From an uncultured Oscillospiraceae bacterium (lineage in GTDB: Bacteria; Bacillota; Clostridia; Oscillospirales; Oscillospiraceae), in the NCBI GenBank assembly GCA_910584805.1, contig CAJUCB010000022.1, forward strand, positions 1 through 26,540: a stretch of 26,540 nt of DNA. The letters are read 5' to 3'. Position 1 is the stretch's first letter. Every line of letters begins with the position of its first letter. Made by a program: the position numbers and the translations under genes. The notes under the pieces are model-generated. The model searched no databases, had not been told where the DNA came from, and saw nothing but the letters and a program-made list of their open reading frames with translations. Below are positions 13,395-22,402 of this stretch, piece after piece.

Positions 13395-13478
13395 AATTCG
13401 GCAAACCGCTGGAAACAGTGGGACGGCAAAGCAAGGGGCCTAAGGCGCAGTTGCGCTATGGCAGCCCAGCTATCGGAT
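13395..13478 (+). promoter_or_regulatory. c-di-GMP-I (GEMM) riboswitch aptamer, second of two
   Basis: A second copy directly follows: CGGCAAACC, CCGCTG-GAAA-CAGTGG, GGGACGGCAAAGC, GGGGCCTAAGG, a GCGCAGTTGCGC hairpin and CTATGGCAGCC. The 5' part (ATTCGGCAAACC rather than GCAGGGCAAACC) departs from consensus before the conserved GG, and GGCAAAGC has an extra G. It may have different affinity. Downstream, CTTTGC (13481-13486) can pair with GCAAAG (13497-13502), whose 3' side touches the AAAGGA of the adhesin ribosome binding site. This is a plausible expression platform. Confidence 0.78.
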
Positions 13479-13514
13479 TCCTTTGCGTCCGGTTTAGCAA
13501 AGAAAGGATATATC

Positions 13515-16500
13515 ATGAAATTCAAAACTTTAGCAAGAAAAGGCTGTGCGGTCTTTCTTGCGCTGGCCCTATGTATGAGCCTTGTCCAGGTCCCCGCGTT
13601 CGCGGCGGAGCTGGAGGGTGGCGAGACCCCGTCGGTCTCCGAGCCCGCTGCACCTGAGGCCAACGAGACCACCAGCCCCGTTGACAAGGCGCCTGCTGAC
13701 AACGGCGAGGCTTCCGCACCGGAAGCCCCCAAGCAGGACGCCACGGAAGAAAAAGAAGAAACCACCCCGGTAGAGACCCCCGAGGAGGAGACCAACCAGG
13801 AGCGGACGCTGAGGAGGGCACTGCCCAGGAGGAGACCAACGAGGAAACCAACAGCGAGGAACCCAACGACGAGGACGCTACCGACAACGAGACCCCCGAG
13901 GAGGACGCCGAAGCGGAAGACGCTGAGGAGGAGATCCCTGAGGAGGAGACCCCTGAGGACGCCGCCGAAGAGGACGCTGCCGACAGCGAGACCCCCGAGG
14001 AAGAGGCCGAGGAGGACGCAGACAAGGAAGAGAGCACAGACGAGGAGGAAGTCCTTGACGAGGAGCCCACCGAGGAAGTGACCTATTCCGAAGCTGCCCA
14101 GAAGTTCCTGGACGCCGTGGCAGGCCTGCCCGACAGCGTCACCAAGGAGAACTTTGAGAGCATTTCCGCACTGCTGGACAAGGTGCAGGCGCTGTTCGGT
14201 GCCCTGACCGAAGAGGAAATGGCACTGGTTGACCCCGTACTGGTCAAGGTGTCCAACTTGATGGAGTCCCTCGATGATGTGGGCGCTCTGTTGGAAGAGG
14301 ACGAGAGCAAGGCGGAAGTTAGCACTTATGAGGCGCTAGTCGAGGCCATCAAGAATGTCGACGTGACGGAGATTACTCTTGCAGAGGACTTCGACACCAA
14401 GACGTTCCAGCCCTTGAATATCGTTGGCCGCGCAGGGCAACTGATTCTGAACTTGGGCAACCACGTTCTGAACGCTGGCACTGCGGACACTGCTGCAATC
14501 ACAGTTGGCGATGGCAAAAATCCCCTTGCGCTGACGCTCAACGGTGGCACCATCACCAACAAAGCTGGCAACGGTGTCTTTGTCAAAAATGGCAGCACGC
14601 TTACCACGAATGGTGTCACCATTACAGGCAACGGTAACAATGGTGTGACTTTGGCAGGCGGTGCCAACTTTGTGATGAACAAAGGCACAACGATCTCCCA
14701 TAACCAGAGCAGCGGCGTGTATGTGGGAAACAATGCTACCTTCACCATGGGTGGTGGCGAAATCTCTGGTAACAAGGCTGCTGACAACAATGCTGAGGAA
14801 GTTCTCTTTAATTCTACAAGAAAGTATAGCGCTGGCGGTGGTGTCTATGTAAATGGCGGTACGTTCAACATGAGCGGCGGTACAATCACGAACAATACTG
14901 CCGATACGAACGACAAGAAGACGGTTTCCGATTGCTTCGGTCGCGGTGGTGGTGTTGCCGTGCTGAACGGCGGTACGTTCAACATGAGCGGCGGCATCAT
15001 CTCTAACAATAGCGCTGCCGAAGGTGGCGGTGTGTTTATTGGTATGGATACTGATAAAACAGGTGACTCCAAATTCACCATGACTGGCGGCACTGTTGAC
15101 GGTAATACTGCCACAGTCGGTGAAGGTGGCGGCATCTATATCAAGGGCATAGGCCATATCAGCGCTGGCCAAATCACCAACAACCGCACCGAAACTAAAA
15201 CAGAATTGGGCGGTGGTGGCATCTATGTCGAGAACACCGGCACGTTGGACTTGGTCAACGCTATCATCACTGCAAATGTAGCCGCCAACTTCGGCGGTGG
15301 TATCGCAGCTTGCGTCCATGGCAAAACCGTCATGTTTTCCACTAATGGTGCAGGCATTTTTGAAAATATCGCCAATGGAAACGGTAATAAAACCGGGAAC
15401 GCCAAAGTTGACGGTCAAAACGCTTGGTCGCAGTTTGGTGCGGATAAGCTGGCCGCTGGTGCGATGGACATCTTCTCTGCTGGCGACAAAAACGTGAAAG
15501 ATGAAACCACAGTTGAGACTGGCGCCCCCGGTGCATTGATCGGTCTGATCATGCTGGGTGGCGAAATGGCCAACTGGGCTGGCTGGAAGATTAACTTTGA
15601 CTCTTATACTGACACATCGGGTGCCCAGCTTACAGAGGTCAAAGACCCCACGGCAGCCATCTATGGTGACCAGCTCCTGGGCCTGACTTCCAATGCCAGC
15701 GATAAGGCAATCGCAGCAGCATGGGCTGCCGCCAATGCTGCCACTGGCGGCGGTGTTCTCATCAGTGGCAACTACTCCGCAATGGACGGCGGCGGTATCG
15801 CCAACAATGGTCTCTTGACCATTGGCGCTAATAACACCGAAGAGACAGAGAATGCCCCCGAGCTGGAGCTGAACAAGACCCTTGAGAACGCTGCGGATCG
15901 GGTAGATGCTCCTGCCTTGAAGGACAACGAATTTATCTTTGAACTGAAAGATGCCGATGGCAATGTTGTTGGCCAAATGACTAACGACGAAAATGGTGAT
16001 GCAAGCTTCGATTTCTCCAAGGATAAGGTGTATTCCGATAAGTTCGGGGCTGTTACTGAGAACACTTCCTTTGTGTTCTATGTCACCGAGGACACCACGG
16101 GAGTGGACGACAACAACGTTAAGGATAACGTCAAGTACGATTCCTCCAAGTACAAAGTTACCATTGATATTTCGTATGACCTTGTGGAAGCGACGATTGG
16201 TGGCAATGCTTACAGTGTCATCACCCGTCTCATTGACAACATCAAAATCGAAAAGTGCAATGGTCTTGATGAAAACGGCAACGAGACTTGGAAGGAAGCC
16301 GACGGCATCCACTTCAACAACGTGTACGAGAAGCCCGAGGAGCCCCCTGTAACTCCTCCCCCTGTGGAGCCTCCCGTAACTCCTCCTGTAGAGCCTCCCA
16401 AGGAGGAGAATCCCCCCGAGAAGCCTCCCGTGGAGAAGCCCGAGAAGCCTCCCGTGGAGCCCGAGAAGCCCCCTGTGGAAGTCCCCGAGGAACCCCCCGT

Positions 16501-16840
16501 GGACGTCCCTGATGAGGAGCCTCCCCTGGTGGAAATTCCCGAGGAACCCCCCGTGGACATCCCTGATGAGGAGCCCCCCCTGGTGGAAATCCCTGACGAG
16601 CAGCCCCCCCTGGTGGAGATTCCCGAGCCGGATGTCCCCCGCGCCCCTGCCACCCCTGTGGTAGAGGTGCCTGACCCCGAAGTGCCCCTGGTGGACATTC
16701 CCGAGGAGGACGTCCCCCTGGCAGATGTCCCGGCCACCGGAGACAACAGCGGTCTCTGGATGGTCCTGGGCCTGGTTGCTTGCGCCGGCCTGGCTTACTT
16801 CTTCCTGGATGAGAAGAAGCGCCAGAACGAGGCCAAGTAA
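13515..16840 (+). CDS. Sortase-type surface adhesin with beta-helix repeats, frameshifted as sequenced
   Basis: A large wall-anchored surface protein. The ATG at 13515 starts a signal peptide (MKFKTLARKGCAVFLALALC to AFAA), then a Glu/Asp/Thr/Pro-rich stalk. Near 13800-13802 the acidic frame breaks: the initial frame turns Arg-rich and stops at 14081, while the frame one base back reads on, acidic, and is continuous to the TAA at 16840. One G is missing (GAGCG for GAGGCG). Downstream parts in order: a helical segment (14081-14330); right-handed beta-helix repeats of the GGGVYVNGGTFNMSGGTITN kind (about 14470-15330); a pilin-like isopeptide/FctA-type domain (about 15900-16330, ELKDADGNVVG to IHFNNVY); a proline-rich EPPV spacer; and a VPATG sorting signal (16727-16741) with a membrane helix and KK tail. 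An automated call would begin at 14078. Expression should depend on the two c-di-GMP riboswitches just upstream. Confidence 0.87.
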
Positions 16841-16860
16841 GCTCCCTTTCCCACGCGCAA

Positions 16861-16896
16861 AACGCGGCCCGGTTTTCCGGGCCGCGTTCCTTTTTT
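16861..16896 (+). terminator. Terminator of the adhesin gene
   Basis: AACGCGGCCCGG, loop TTTT, CCGGGCCGCGTT, CC, then TTTTTT. It starts 20 bp past the stop codon. Confidence 0.92.
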
Positions 16897-16923
16897 GCGG
16901 TCAAAGCGCCGCCCAGGGGCGGC

Positions 16924-17442
16924 TTATTTTATGTATTGAACCTCTAGGCCCGTGCGTTCCCGGATAAAGCCCCGGAACGCCTCCGCCGTCCCCCCTTCCA
17001 GGCTGGTCTTGTCATAGAGCTGGGCGGGGCTGTGGTCAAAGAGAAAGACAAAATACAAGGGGGTCTCCGCCACCTGGGCGATGTTGTCATAGCGCCACAC
17101 CGTGTCCCCTGACCCGTTGGCCAAGCGGTAGCCCTGGTCGTTGAAAGCACTGAGCACCTGCCGCTTCTCCCGGGGGATGCGCCGGAGGGCAAAACCACCA
17201 TTGATGCGGTCCTCATAGGCCATCACCAGCAGGATCACCACCGCCGGAAGAAGGGTCGTGAACAGGCTCAGGGACGAGAACCGCCCCCCCGTGGGCAGGG
17301 CCAGGAAGATGGCAAAGGCCACGATAAACAGGCCTACCATCCGCAGCCGGCGGTTGTAGCTGGCGCGCACCGTCTTGCGCAGCACCCGGGCCAGGGTGGC
17401 CATGGTGCGCTGGTCGTAATGGGTCATGAAACTGAATTCCAT
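16924..17442 (-). CDS. YcxB-like membrane protein
   Basis: A 172-aa protein with an N-terminal soluble stretch (MEFSFMTHYDQRTMATLARVL), two membrane helices at about 35-50 and 58-75, and a C-terminal YcxB-like domain. The latter shows the family's RYDNIAQVAETPLYFVFLFD and a final FRGFIRERTG. The family is a small membrane-bound group of unknown function found mainly in Firmicutes. AGGAGGTG lies five bases before the ATG, and a TTGACA/TATCAT promoter precedes it. It is monocistronic and convergent with the adhesin gene. Confidence 0.82.
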   Translation of the reverse strand: MEFSFMTHYDQRTMATLARVLRKTVRASYNRRLRMVGLFIVAFAIFLALPTGGRFSSLSLFTTLLPAVVILLVMAYEDRINGGFALRRIPREKRQVLSAFNDQGYRLANGSGDTVWRYDNIAQVAETPLYFVFLFDHSPAQLYDKTSLEGGTAEAFRGFIRERTGLEVQYIK

Positions 17443-17466
17443 CTAAGCACCTCCTCTCTCCCCTCC

Positions 17467-17494
17467 ATGATAGCGAAAATCCCCCCGTTGTCAA
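17467..17494 (-). promoter_or_regulatory. Promoter of the YcxB-like gene
   Basis: On the minus strand a perfect TTGACA, 16 bp, TATCAT, about 25 bp upstream of the ATG. Confidence 0.72.
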
Positions 17495-17526
17495 GGGTGG
17501 GATTTTTTTACTCCCAGGGGAATCCA

Positions 17527-17555
17527 TCGACAAAAAACCGAAACTATGGTATACT
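17527..17555 (+). promoter_or_regulatory. Promoter of the zapA operon
   Basis: TCGACA, 17 bp, TATACT, with TGG before the -10. The zapA ATG follows 45 bp later. Confidence 0.72.
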
Positions 17556-17600
17556 ATCTACAAAATTCCGTTGACCTGAACTATTTGAGGAGGAATCCAC

Positions 17601-17921
17601 ATGGCAACGCCCATTACAGTCGTAATCCGCAACCAACAATACCGCATCGTAGCAGACGAGGACGAGGCTTACATCCTGGCCTGCGCCGAGATGGTGAACA
17701 AGGCCCTGGAAGAAGCCCTGAAGGGCACCACCCTCTCCCTGGCCGACGGGGCCGTCCTGGCCGCGATGAACCTGGCCGACCGCTGCTGCAAGGAGCGCCA
17801 GGTCACCGACAACCTGCGCGCCCAACTGAAAGAGGCTTTGGACGAAAACGCCCGGCTCTCCAAAGAGATGGGGGACAGGCGCAAAAAGGCAAAACCCAGC
17901 AGCAAGGGTGAAACTGAATGA
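17601..17921 (+). CDS. zapA: Cell division protein ZapA
   Basis: A 106-aa FtsZ-associated protein that bundles FtsZ filaments at midcell. The N-terminal globular part (VVIRNQQYRIVADEDEAYILACAEMVN, with the characteristic D-E-x-Y at about 20-24) is followed by a long alpha-helical coiled coil (AAMNLADRCCKERQVTDNLR to KEMGDRRKKAK). The family length is usually 85-110 residues. GAGGAGG lies before the ATG. It is the first gene of an operon and overlaps the U32 gene by 4 bp (ATGA). zapA next to a U32 gene is a common arrangement in Clostridia. Confidence 0.88.
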   Translation: MATPITVVIRNQQYRIVADEDEAYILACAEMVNKALEEALKGTTLSLADGAVLAAMNLADRCCKERQVTDNLRAQLKEALDENARLSKEMGDRRKKAKPSSKGETE

Positions 17922-19990
17922 TGGAACTACTCGCCCCTGCTGGGTCCCAAGAGGCCTTGCGCGCCGCCGTCCAGGCCGGGGCGGACGCAGTATACCTGGG
18001 CTGCGGCCCCCTCAACGCCCGGCAAAATGCCAAAAACTTCACCCCGGAGGAGCTGCCCCAGGCGGTGGCCTATTGCCACCTCCGGGGAGTGAAGGTTTAC
18101 CTGACCATGAACACCCTGCTCACCGACCGGGAGCTGCCCCAGGCCGCCCGCCTGGGGGCCCAGGCCAGCGCCGCCGGGGTGGACGCCATCCTGGTCCAGG
18201 ACCTGGGGGTGGCCAAGCTCCTCCGGGAGAGCTGCCCTGACGTGCCCCTCCACGGCTCCACCCAAATGACCGTGTGTACCCTCTCTGGCATCCAGGCCTG
18301 CGCAGACCTGGGGCTGGAACGGGTGGTGCTGGCCCGGGAGCTGCCAAAGGACGCCCTAAAATTCCTCTGCCGGCATTCCCCCATTGCCTTGGAGGTGTTC
18401 GCCCACGGGGCCCTATGCCTGTGCTACAGCGGCCAATGCGCCCTCTCCGCCATGGTGGGGGGCCGCAGCGGCAACCGGGGGCTGTGCGCCCAGCCCTGCC
18501 GCCTGCCCTACCAGGCCCCTGGGGGCGGCAAGGGGCATCCCCTGTCCCTGAAAGACTTGGCCCTGGTGGATGCCCTGGCGGAGTTGGAGGACATGGGGGT
18601 GGCCTGTGTGAAGATTGAGGGGCGGATGAAGCGGCCGGAGTATGTCTCCCTGGTCACCGGGGTGTATGCCGCCGCCCTCCGGGGCCGCCGCGCCCCCACC
18701 CCGGCAGAGCGGGAGACCTTGGAGGCCGCCTTCTCCCGGGGCTTCACCGACGGATACTATCAGGACCAGGTAGGCCCCGCCATGCTGGGCACCCGTCCGG
18801 AAGGGCAGCGGGAGCCGGAGGCCCTCTTTGCCCAGGCACGCCAGGACTATGCCCGGGAACAGCGCCGGGTGCCCCTGTCCATTTTCGCCCAGCTGCGCCG
18901 GGACCAGCCCTTGACCGTGGCGGCCAAGGACGAGCAGGGCCATCAGGTGGTGGCCCTGGGGGACTGCCCCGAAGCCGCCCGCACCCGGGCCATGACCCAG
19001 GAACAACTGGAAGCCCAGTTGAGGAAAACCGGCGGCACCGTCTACACCCCTACCACCGTACAGGCCCAGGTGGAGGAGGGACTATCTGTGCCCCTGTCGG
19101 CGGTAAACTCCCTGCGCCGCCAGGCCTTAGAGGCCATGGACCAGGCCCGGACGGCAGTCCCCCCCCGGCGCACCCTGCCCCTCACCCTGCCTGGGAAGGG
19201 GGTGCCCTCTGGCCAGTCCCCCAAGCTGTCCCTGTCCTTCCGGCGCTGGGAACAGCTCTCCGAGGAAGCCTTGGCCCTGGGGCCGGGGCTGGTGTATCTG
19301 CCCAGCCAGGCGCTGGAAGCCCACCAGGATGCCTTGGCGGATTGGGCCGCCCGCTATCCGGGCACCCGCTTCGCCGTGTCCTTCCCCCGGGTTTATTGGG
19401 ACCGGGAACTGCCCCAGCTGCGCCGGGAGCTCACCGCCGCCAAGGCGGCCGGAGTGGACTGCGCCCTGCTCCACCACATCGGCCAACTCCCCCTGGCCGC
19501 AGAGTTCGGCTTTGCCCCCCGGGGGGATTTCGACTTAGGGCTGCTCAACAGCTTCACCGCCCGGGAGCTGGCCCGGCTGGGCTTCGTCTCCGCCACCGGG
19601 AGCTTTGAGGGGCGCTTGGAACAGCTGCGGGATTTGGAAAAGCCCCTGGAATTTGAGCTTTTGGCTTACGGGCAGCTCCCCCTGATGATTACCCAGCAGG
19701 ACCTGCCAGGCAACCAGGGGGGACAAGACGCCCTGGACCTCCGGGACCGGAAGGGGGCGGACTTCCCCGTGGAACCAGCCTGGGGGGGCCGCAGTGAGCT
19801 ATTCAACGGCAAGTGCCTGTGGCTGGCGGACCGCCAGGACGCCCTGGCCGCGGCGGGGGCCCATTGGCTCCGCCTGCACTTCCTCCGGGAGGATGCCAGC
19901 CAGTGCGCCGCCGTGGTGCGGGCCTACCAACAGGGGGACCCACCCCCAGAGCAGTTTACCCGCGGCCTCTACTACCGGGGGGTACAGTGA
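17918..19990 (+). CDS. Peptidase U32 family protein (RlhA/TrhP-like)
   Basis: A 690-aa protein of the U32 group. Characterised members, RlhA and TrhP, are iron-sulphur enzymes that hydroxylate rRNA or tRNA using prephenate-derived chemistry rather than true proteases. The N-terminal barrel starts ELLAPAGSQEALRAAVQAGADAVYLG. The U32 signature is complete at 159-177 (EVFAHGALCLCYSGQCALS), with cysteines 167, 174, 190 and 194 as likely cluster ligands. The C-terminal half matches the DUF3656-containing long form. Length and layout favour RlhA-like, but tRNA modification cannot be excluded. It overlaps zapA by 4 bp; an ATG three bases later (17921) is equally possible. Very GC-rich throughout. 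Confidence 0.88.
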   Translation: MMELLAPAGSQEALRAAVQAGADAVYLGCGPLNARQNAKNFTPEELPQAVAYCHLRGVKVYLTMNTLLTDRELPQAARLGAQASAAGVDAILVQDLGVAKLLRESCPDVPLHGSTQMTVCTLSGIQACADLGLERVVLARELPKDALKFLCRHSPIALEVFAHGALCLCYSGQCALSAMVGGRSGNRGLCAQPCRLPYQAPGGGKGHPLSLKDLALVDALAELEDMGVACVKIEGRMKRPEYVSLVTGVYAAALRGRRAPTPAERETLEAAFSRGFTDGYYQDQVGPAMLGTRPEGQREPEALFAQARQDYAREQRRVPLSIFAQLRRDQPLTVAAKDEQGHQVVALGDCPEAARTRAMTQEQLEAQLRKTGGTVYTPTTVQAQVEEGLSVPLSAVNSLRRQALEAMDQARTAVPPRRTLPLTLPGKGVPSGQSPKLSLSFRRWEQLSEEALALGPGLVYLPSQALEAHQDALADWAARYPGTRFAVSFPRVYWDRELPQLRRELTAAKAAGVDCALLHHIGQLPLAAEFGFAPRGDFDLGLLNSFTARELARLGFVSATGSFEGRLEQLRDLEKPLEFELLAYGQLPLMITQQDLPGNQGGQDALDLRDRKGADFPVEPAWGGRSELFNGKCLWLADRQDALAAAGAHWLRLHFLREDASQCAAVVRAYQQGDPPPEQFTRGLYYRGVQ

Positions 19991-19996
19991 GAAATC

Positions 19997-20027
19997 CGTG
20001 CCGCAGCCCCTGCGGCACGCTGTTTTT
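19997..20027 (+). terminator. Terminator of the zapA-U32 operon
   Basis: CGTGCCGCAG, loop CCC, CTGCGGCACG, CTG, then TTTTT. It starts seven bases past the U32 stop. Confidence 0.82.
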
Positions 20028-20077
20028 CCCCCTACCCCTGTGCCATAACAAATACGACTAAAAAAGGAGGGCTGGAC

Positions 20078-20917
20078 ATGCCGCGCATTCGCCTGGTCGC
20101 CCTGGACCTGGACGGCACCCTGCTCAACAGCGAGAAATTGATCTCCCCCCGGAACCTGGCGGCCCTAGCCGCCTTGGAGGAACGGGGCATCCTCATGGTC
20201 CCCATCACCGGCCGGCCCTTCCAGGGCCTGCCCCCCTGCGTCCTGGACCTGCCAGGGCTGCGCTACACCGTGACCTCCAACGGGGCCACCATCCGGGACT
20301 TGGCCCGGAATACCATCCTCCTAGAGCGCCACCTCTCCGCCCAGGCCGCCCTGGCCGTCCTGGACGCCTGCCGGGACTTCCCCATGATCCGGGAGGTGTT
20401 CCGGGCGGGGGTGGGCTACCTCTCCCAGGGGGACCTGGACGCCCTATGCCAGCGCTACCAGGCCGACCCCGCCATGCGCCGCTATGTGCTGGACAGCCGC
20501 AAGGTCCTCCCCGGCACCGTGGAGGACTTCCTCCTGGCGGATGGGGAAGCGGTGGAGGAGCTGTTTTTCCTCACAGACAGCGTGGCGGAGAAGCAGCGCC
20601 TGTACCAACGCCTTGCCCCCCTGCCGGGAATCGCCTTTGCCGACCCCTTCCCCCGGGACCTGGAAGTGATTGCCCAGGGCATCGACAAGGGGGAATCCCT
20701 GCGCTACTTATTGGAGCTGTTGGGGCTCTCCCCCCAGGAGGTCCTTGCCATGGGGGACCGGGCCAGCGACATCTCCATGCTCCAACTGGCCGGCATCGGC
20801 GTGGCCCCCGCCAACGCCGACCCAGAGGTCAAGGACGCCGCCAACCACATCACCGCCTCCTGCGACCAGGACGCGGTTGCCCTGGCCCTGGAACGCTTCG
20901 TTCTCAACGACCCCTGA
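20078..20917 (+). CDS. Cof-type HAD-superfamily phosphatase
   Basis: A 279-aa hydrolase of the Cof/YidA-like IIB branch of the HAD superfamily, acting on sugar phosphates, flavin or cofactor phosphates. Motif I is ALDLDGTLLNS (nucleophile D10, acid/base D12), motif II ITGRP, motif III the K in DKGESLRYLL, and motif IV MGDRASDISML. The alpha/beta cap lies between motifs II and III. GGAGGG lies before the ATG. No promoter is obvious in the 50 bp after the preceding terminator, so it may depend partly on read-through. The substrate is unknown. Confidence 0.92.
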   Translation: MPRIRLVALDLDGTLLNSEKLISPRNLAALAALEERGILMVPITGRPFQGLPPCVLDLPGLRYTVTSNGATIRDLARNTILLERHLSAQAALAVLDACRDFPMIREVFRAGVGYLSQGDLDALCQRYQADPAMRRYVLDSRKVLPGTVEDFLLADGEAVEELFFLTDSVAEKQRLYQRLAPLPGIAFADPFPRDLEVIAQGIDKGESLRYLLELLGLSPQEVLAMGDRASDISMLQLAGIGVAPANADPEVKDAANHITASCDQDAVALALERFVLNDP

Positions 20918-20970
20918 CGGTTCATAATGCCGGGGGCCGAAAAGGCCTGACCCCAAACAAGCTGATAACA

Positions 20971-21012
20971 CGGCCAGGGCCGGGAACCCCAAGAGGTTCC
21001 CGGCCCTGGCCG
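20971..21012. terminator. Long 18-bp hairpin after the HAD gene
   Basis: CGGCCAGGGCCGGGAACC, a six-base loop, and its perfect complement. No T run follows at once on the plus strand (TTCAACC), so it may be a terminator of reduced strength or a REP-like element. It separates the HAD gene from the ECF operon. Confidence 0.55.
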
Positions 21013-21039
21013 TTCAACCATAAAAATTTTTCATTTTCC

Positions 21040-21067
21040 TGCAACGATACGCCCAAAATAACGAATA
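21040..21067 (+). promoter_or_regulatory. ECF-type promoter candidate for the sigma-factor operon
   Basis: TGCAAC, 16 bp, CGAATA. The AAC in the -35 and CGA in the -10 at 16-bp spacing follow the usual form of ECF sigma promoters (SigW-like TGAAAC-16-CGTA), and no sigma-A promoter competes. This suggests the sigma factor drives its own operon. Confidence 0.45.
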
Positions 21068-21090
21068 TATCAACATAAGGGGGTGAGGCC

Positions 21091-21630
21091 ATGGACCAAG
21101 AGAGCAAATGGGTCCGGGACATCCAGCGCCACGGCGACAAGGCCCAGGCATCCGCCGAAGCGCTCATCGGTGCCTATTACAACGAGATCTATGTCTTTGC
21201 CTACCGCCAGACCGGCCACAAGGAGGACGCCATGGACCTCACCCAGGACATTTTCCTGGCAGTCCTGCGTGCCCTGCCCCGCTTCGACCGGCGGAAGGCC
21301 GGGTTCCGCACCTGGCTCTACCGCATCGCCACCAACAAGTCCATCGACCGCCGCCGCCGCTTCCAGCCGGTCACCGTCCCCCTGGACAGCCTGGAACTCC
21401 CCGCCCCAGAGGGGGCCCTGGAACAGCTCCAAGACCGCCAGCTCTTAGCCCAGGTGGAGGCCTATGTGGCCCGGCAGGACCCCCAGCTCCAAGCGGTGTT
21501 CCGCCTGCGCCTCTACGGGGAGAAAAGTTTTCCAGAAATCGCCGCCATCCTGGGCCTGGGGGAGAGCGCGGTGAAGAGCCAATACTACCGCCTCCTGGGG
21601 CGGCTGAGAAAGGAGTTTTCCCATGAATGA
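21091..21630 (+). CDS. ECF-family RNA polymerase sigma factor
   Basis: A 179-aa extracytoplasmic-function sigma factor. Region 2 runs from ALIGAYYNEIYVFAYRQTGH through EDAMDLTQDIFLAVLRALPRF to FRTWLYRIATNKSIDRRRR. Region 4 is QLQAVFRLRLYGEKSFPEIA to ESAVKSQYYRLLGRLRKEF, with the HTH at about 148-170. Regions 1.1 and 3 are absent, as usual. GGGGGTGA precedes the ATG. It overlaps the next gene by 8 bp, so it is translationally coupled to the membrane protein, which takes the place normally held by the anti-sigma factor. It is likely to respond to envelope or antibiotic stress and to switch on the ABC transporter encoded behind it. Confidence 0.93.
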   Translation: MDQESKWVRDIQRHGDKAQASAEALIGAYYNEIYVFAYRQTGHKEDAMDLTQDIFLAVLRALPRFDRRKAGFRTWLYRIATNKSIDRRRRFQPVTVPLDSLELPAPEGALEQLQDRQLLAQVEAYVARQDPQLQAVFRLRLYGEKSFPEIAAILGLGESAVKSQYYRLLGRLRKEFSHE

Positions 21631-22402
21631 CCGCATCCCCCTCCCCTCCCCCCAGGAGCGGGAGGCCGCCATCCGGCGCATCGCCGCCCAAGGCCTCTCC
21701 CCCCGGCAGCCCCTGTGGCGGCAGCTGTCCCCGGAGGTGCTCTTCTTCGGGGTACAGGACAGCCTGCGCCTGGGGGGCCTGCTCTTCCTCCTGGGGCTGC
21801 TCCCCGCCGCCCTGGCCGCCAACTATCTGGCCTACAGCGGTACCGCGTATTACCCCCCCGGTGACCCCCTGGCCGCCTTCAACGGCCTGCCGCCAGAGGG
21901 ATTGGCCCCCCTGGTGGTCCTCACCGCCCCCCTGCTCTACGCCACCCTTCAGGCCCTCACCACCTGGCAGGAACGGCTCCAAGGCACCTTGGAGTGGAAA
22001 CGCACCTGCCTCATCACCCCGGAGCTGCTCCTATCCCTGCGCACGGCGGTGTTCGGCGGGGCCGCCGCCGTCCTGTGCCTGCCCATGAACTACCTGTTCT
22101 GGCAGCTCATGGGGGAGCAGGGCTCCTTCTTCTGGATGCTGGGGGCCTCCTACGCCTGCCTGTTCCTCTACGCCGCCCTGACCCTGTTCCTAGGCCAGGA
22201 CAGCCTCGCCCTCCCGGCTCTGTGGCTGTTTCTGGGGGTGGCCCTGACCCGGTTTAAGCTGGTAGCCCTGCTGCTTCTGTGTACCCCCGCCCTGGTCTGC
22301 TTCCTCTTCGCCGCCGGGGCCCTGGGGCTGTTCCTATATCGTCTGCGCCGGACTCTCTCGGCAGCACAAAAAGGAGGCCGTCTTGATGGCACTGTCTGTT
22401 GA
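21623..22402 (+). CDS. Six-helix membrane protein, possible anti-sigma factor
   Basis: A 259-aa protein of no family I recognise. A cytoplasmic N-terminus of about 50 residues (MNDRIPLPSPQEREAAIRRI) precedes about six hydrophobic helices, including LRLGGLLFLLGLLPAALAAN, LAPLVVLTAPLLYATLQAL, AAAVLCLPMNYLFWQLM, FWMLGASYACLFLYAALTLF and ALVCFLFAAGALGLFLYRL. There is no zf-HC2 cysteine/histidine motif. Its position between an ECF sigma factor and an ABC transporter, overlapping both (8 bp upstream, 17 bp downstream), suggests a membrane sensor or anti-sigma factor. It could instead be a third permease component. This is inferred from context. Confidence 0.78.
   Translation: MNDRIPLPSPQEREAAIRRIAAQGLSPRQPLWRQLSPEVLFFGVQDSLRLGGLLFLLGLLPAALAANYLAYSGTAYYPPGDPLAAFNGLPPEGLAPLVVLTAPLLYATLQALTTWQERLQGTLEWKRTCLITPELLLSLRTAVFGGAAAVLCLPMNYLFWQLMGEQGSFFWMLGASYACLFLYAALTLFLGQDSLALPALWLFLGVALTRFKLVALLLLCTPALVCFLFAAGALGLFLYRLRRTLSAAQKGGRLDGTVC

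Noticed and set aside
13795..13806. Programmed ribosomal frameshifting in the adhesin
   Set aside because: CAGGAGCGG is not a slippery heptamer, and no stimulatory structure or internal Shine-Dalgarno is evident. A simple deletion is more economical.
13803..14081. Arg/Thr/Pro-rich protein tail in the first adhesin frame
   Set aside because: It appears only because the reading frame is shifted by one base. The acidic frame is continuous with the rest of the adhesin.
14336..16312. A 658-codon open frame on the minus strand
   Set aside because: It lies exactly antisense to the beta-helix adhesin, has no ribosome binding site, and its composition is the mirror of the repeat codons. It is a shadow of the GC-biased gene.
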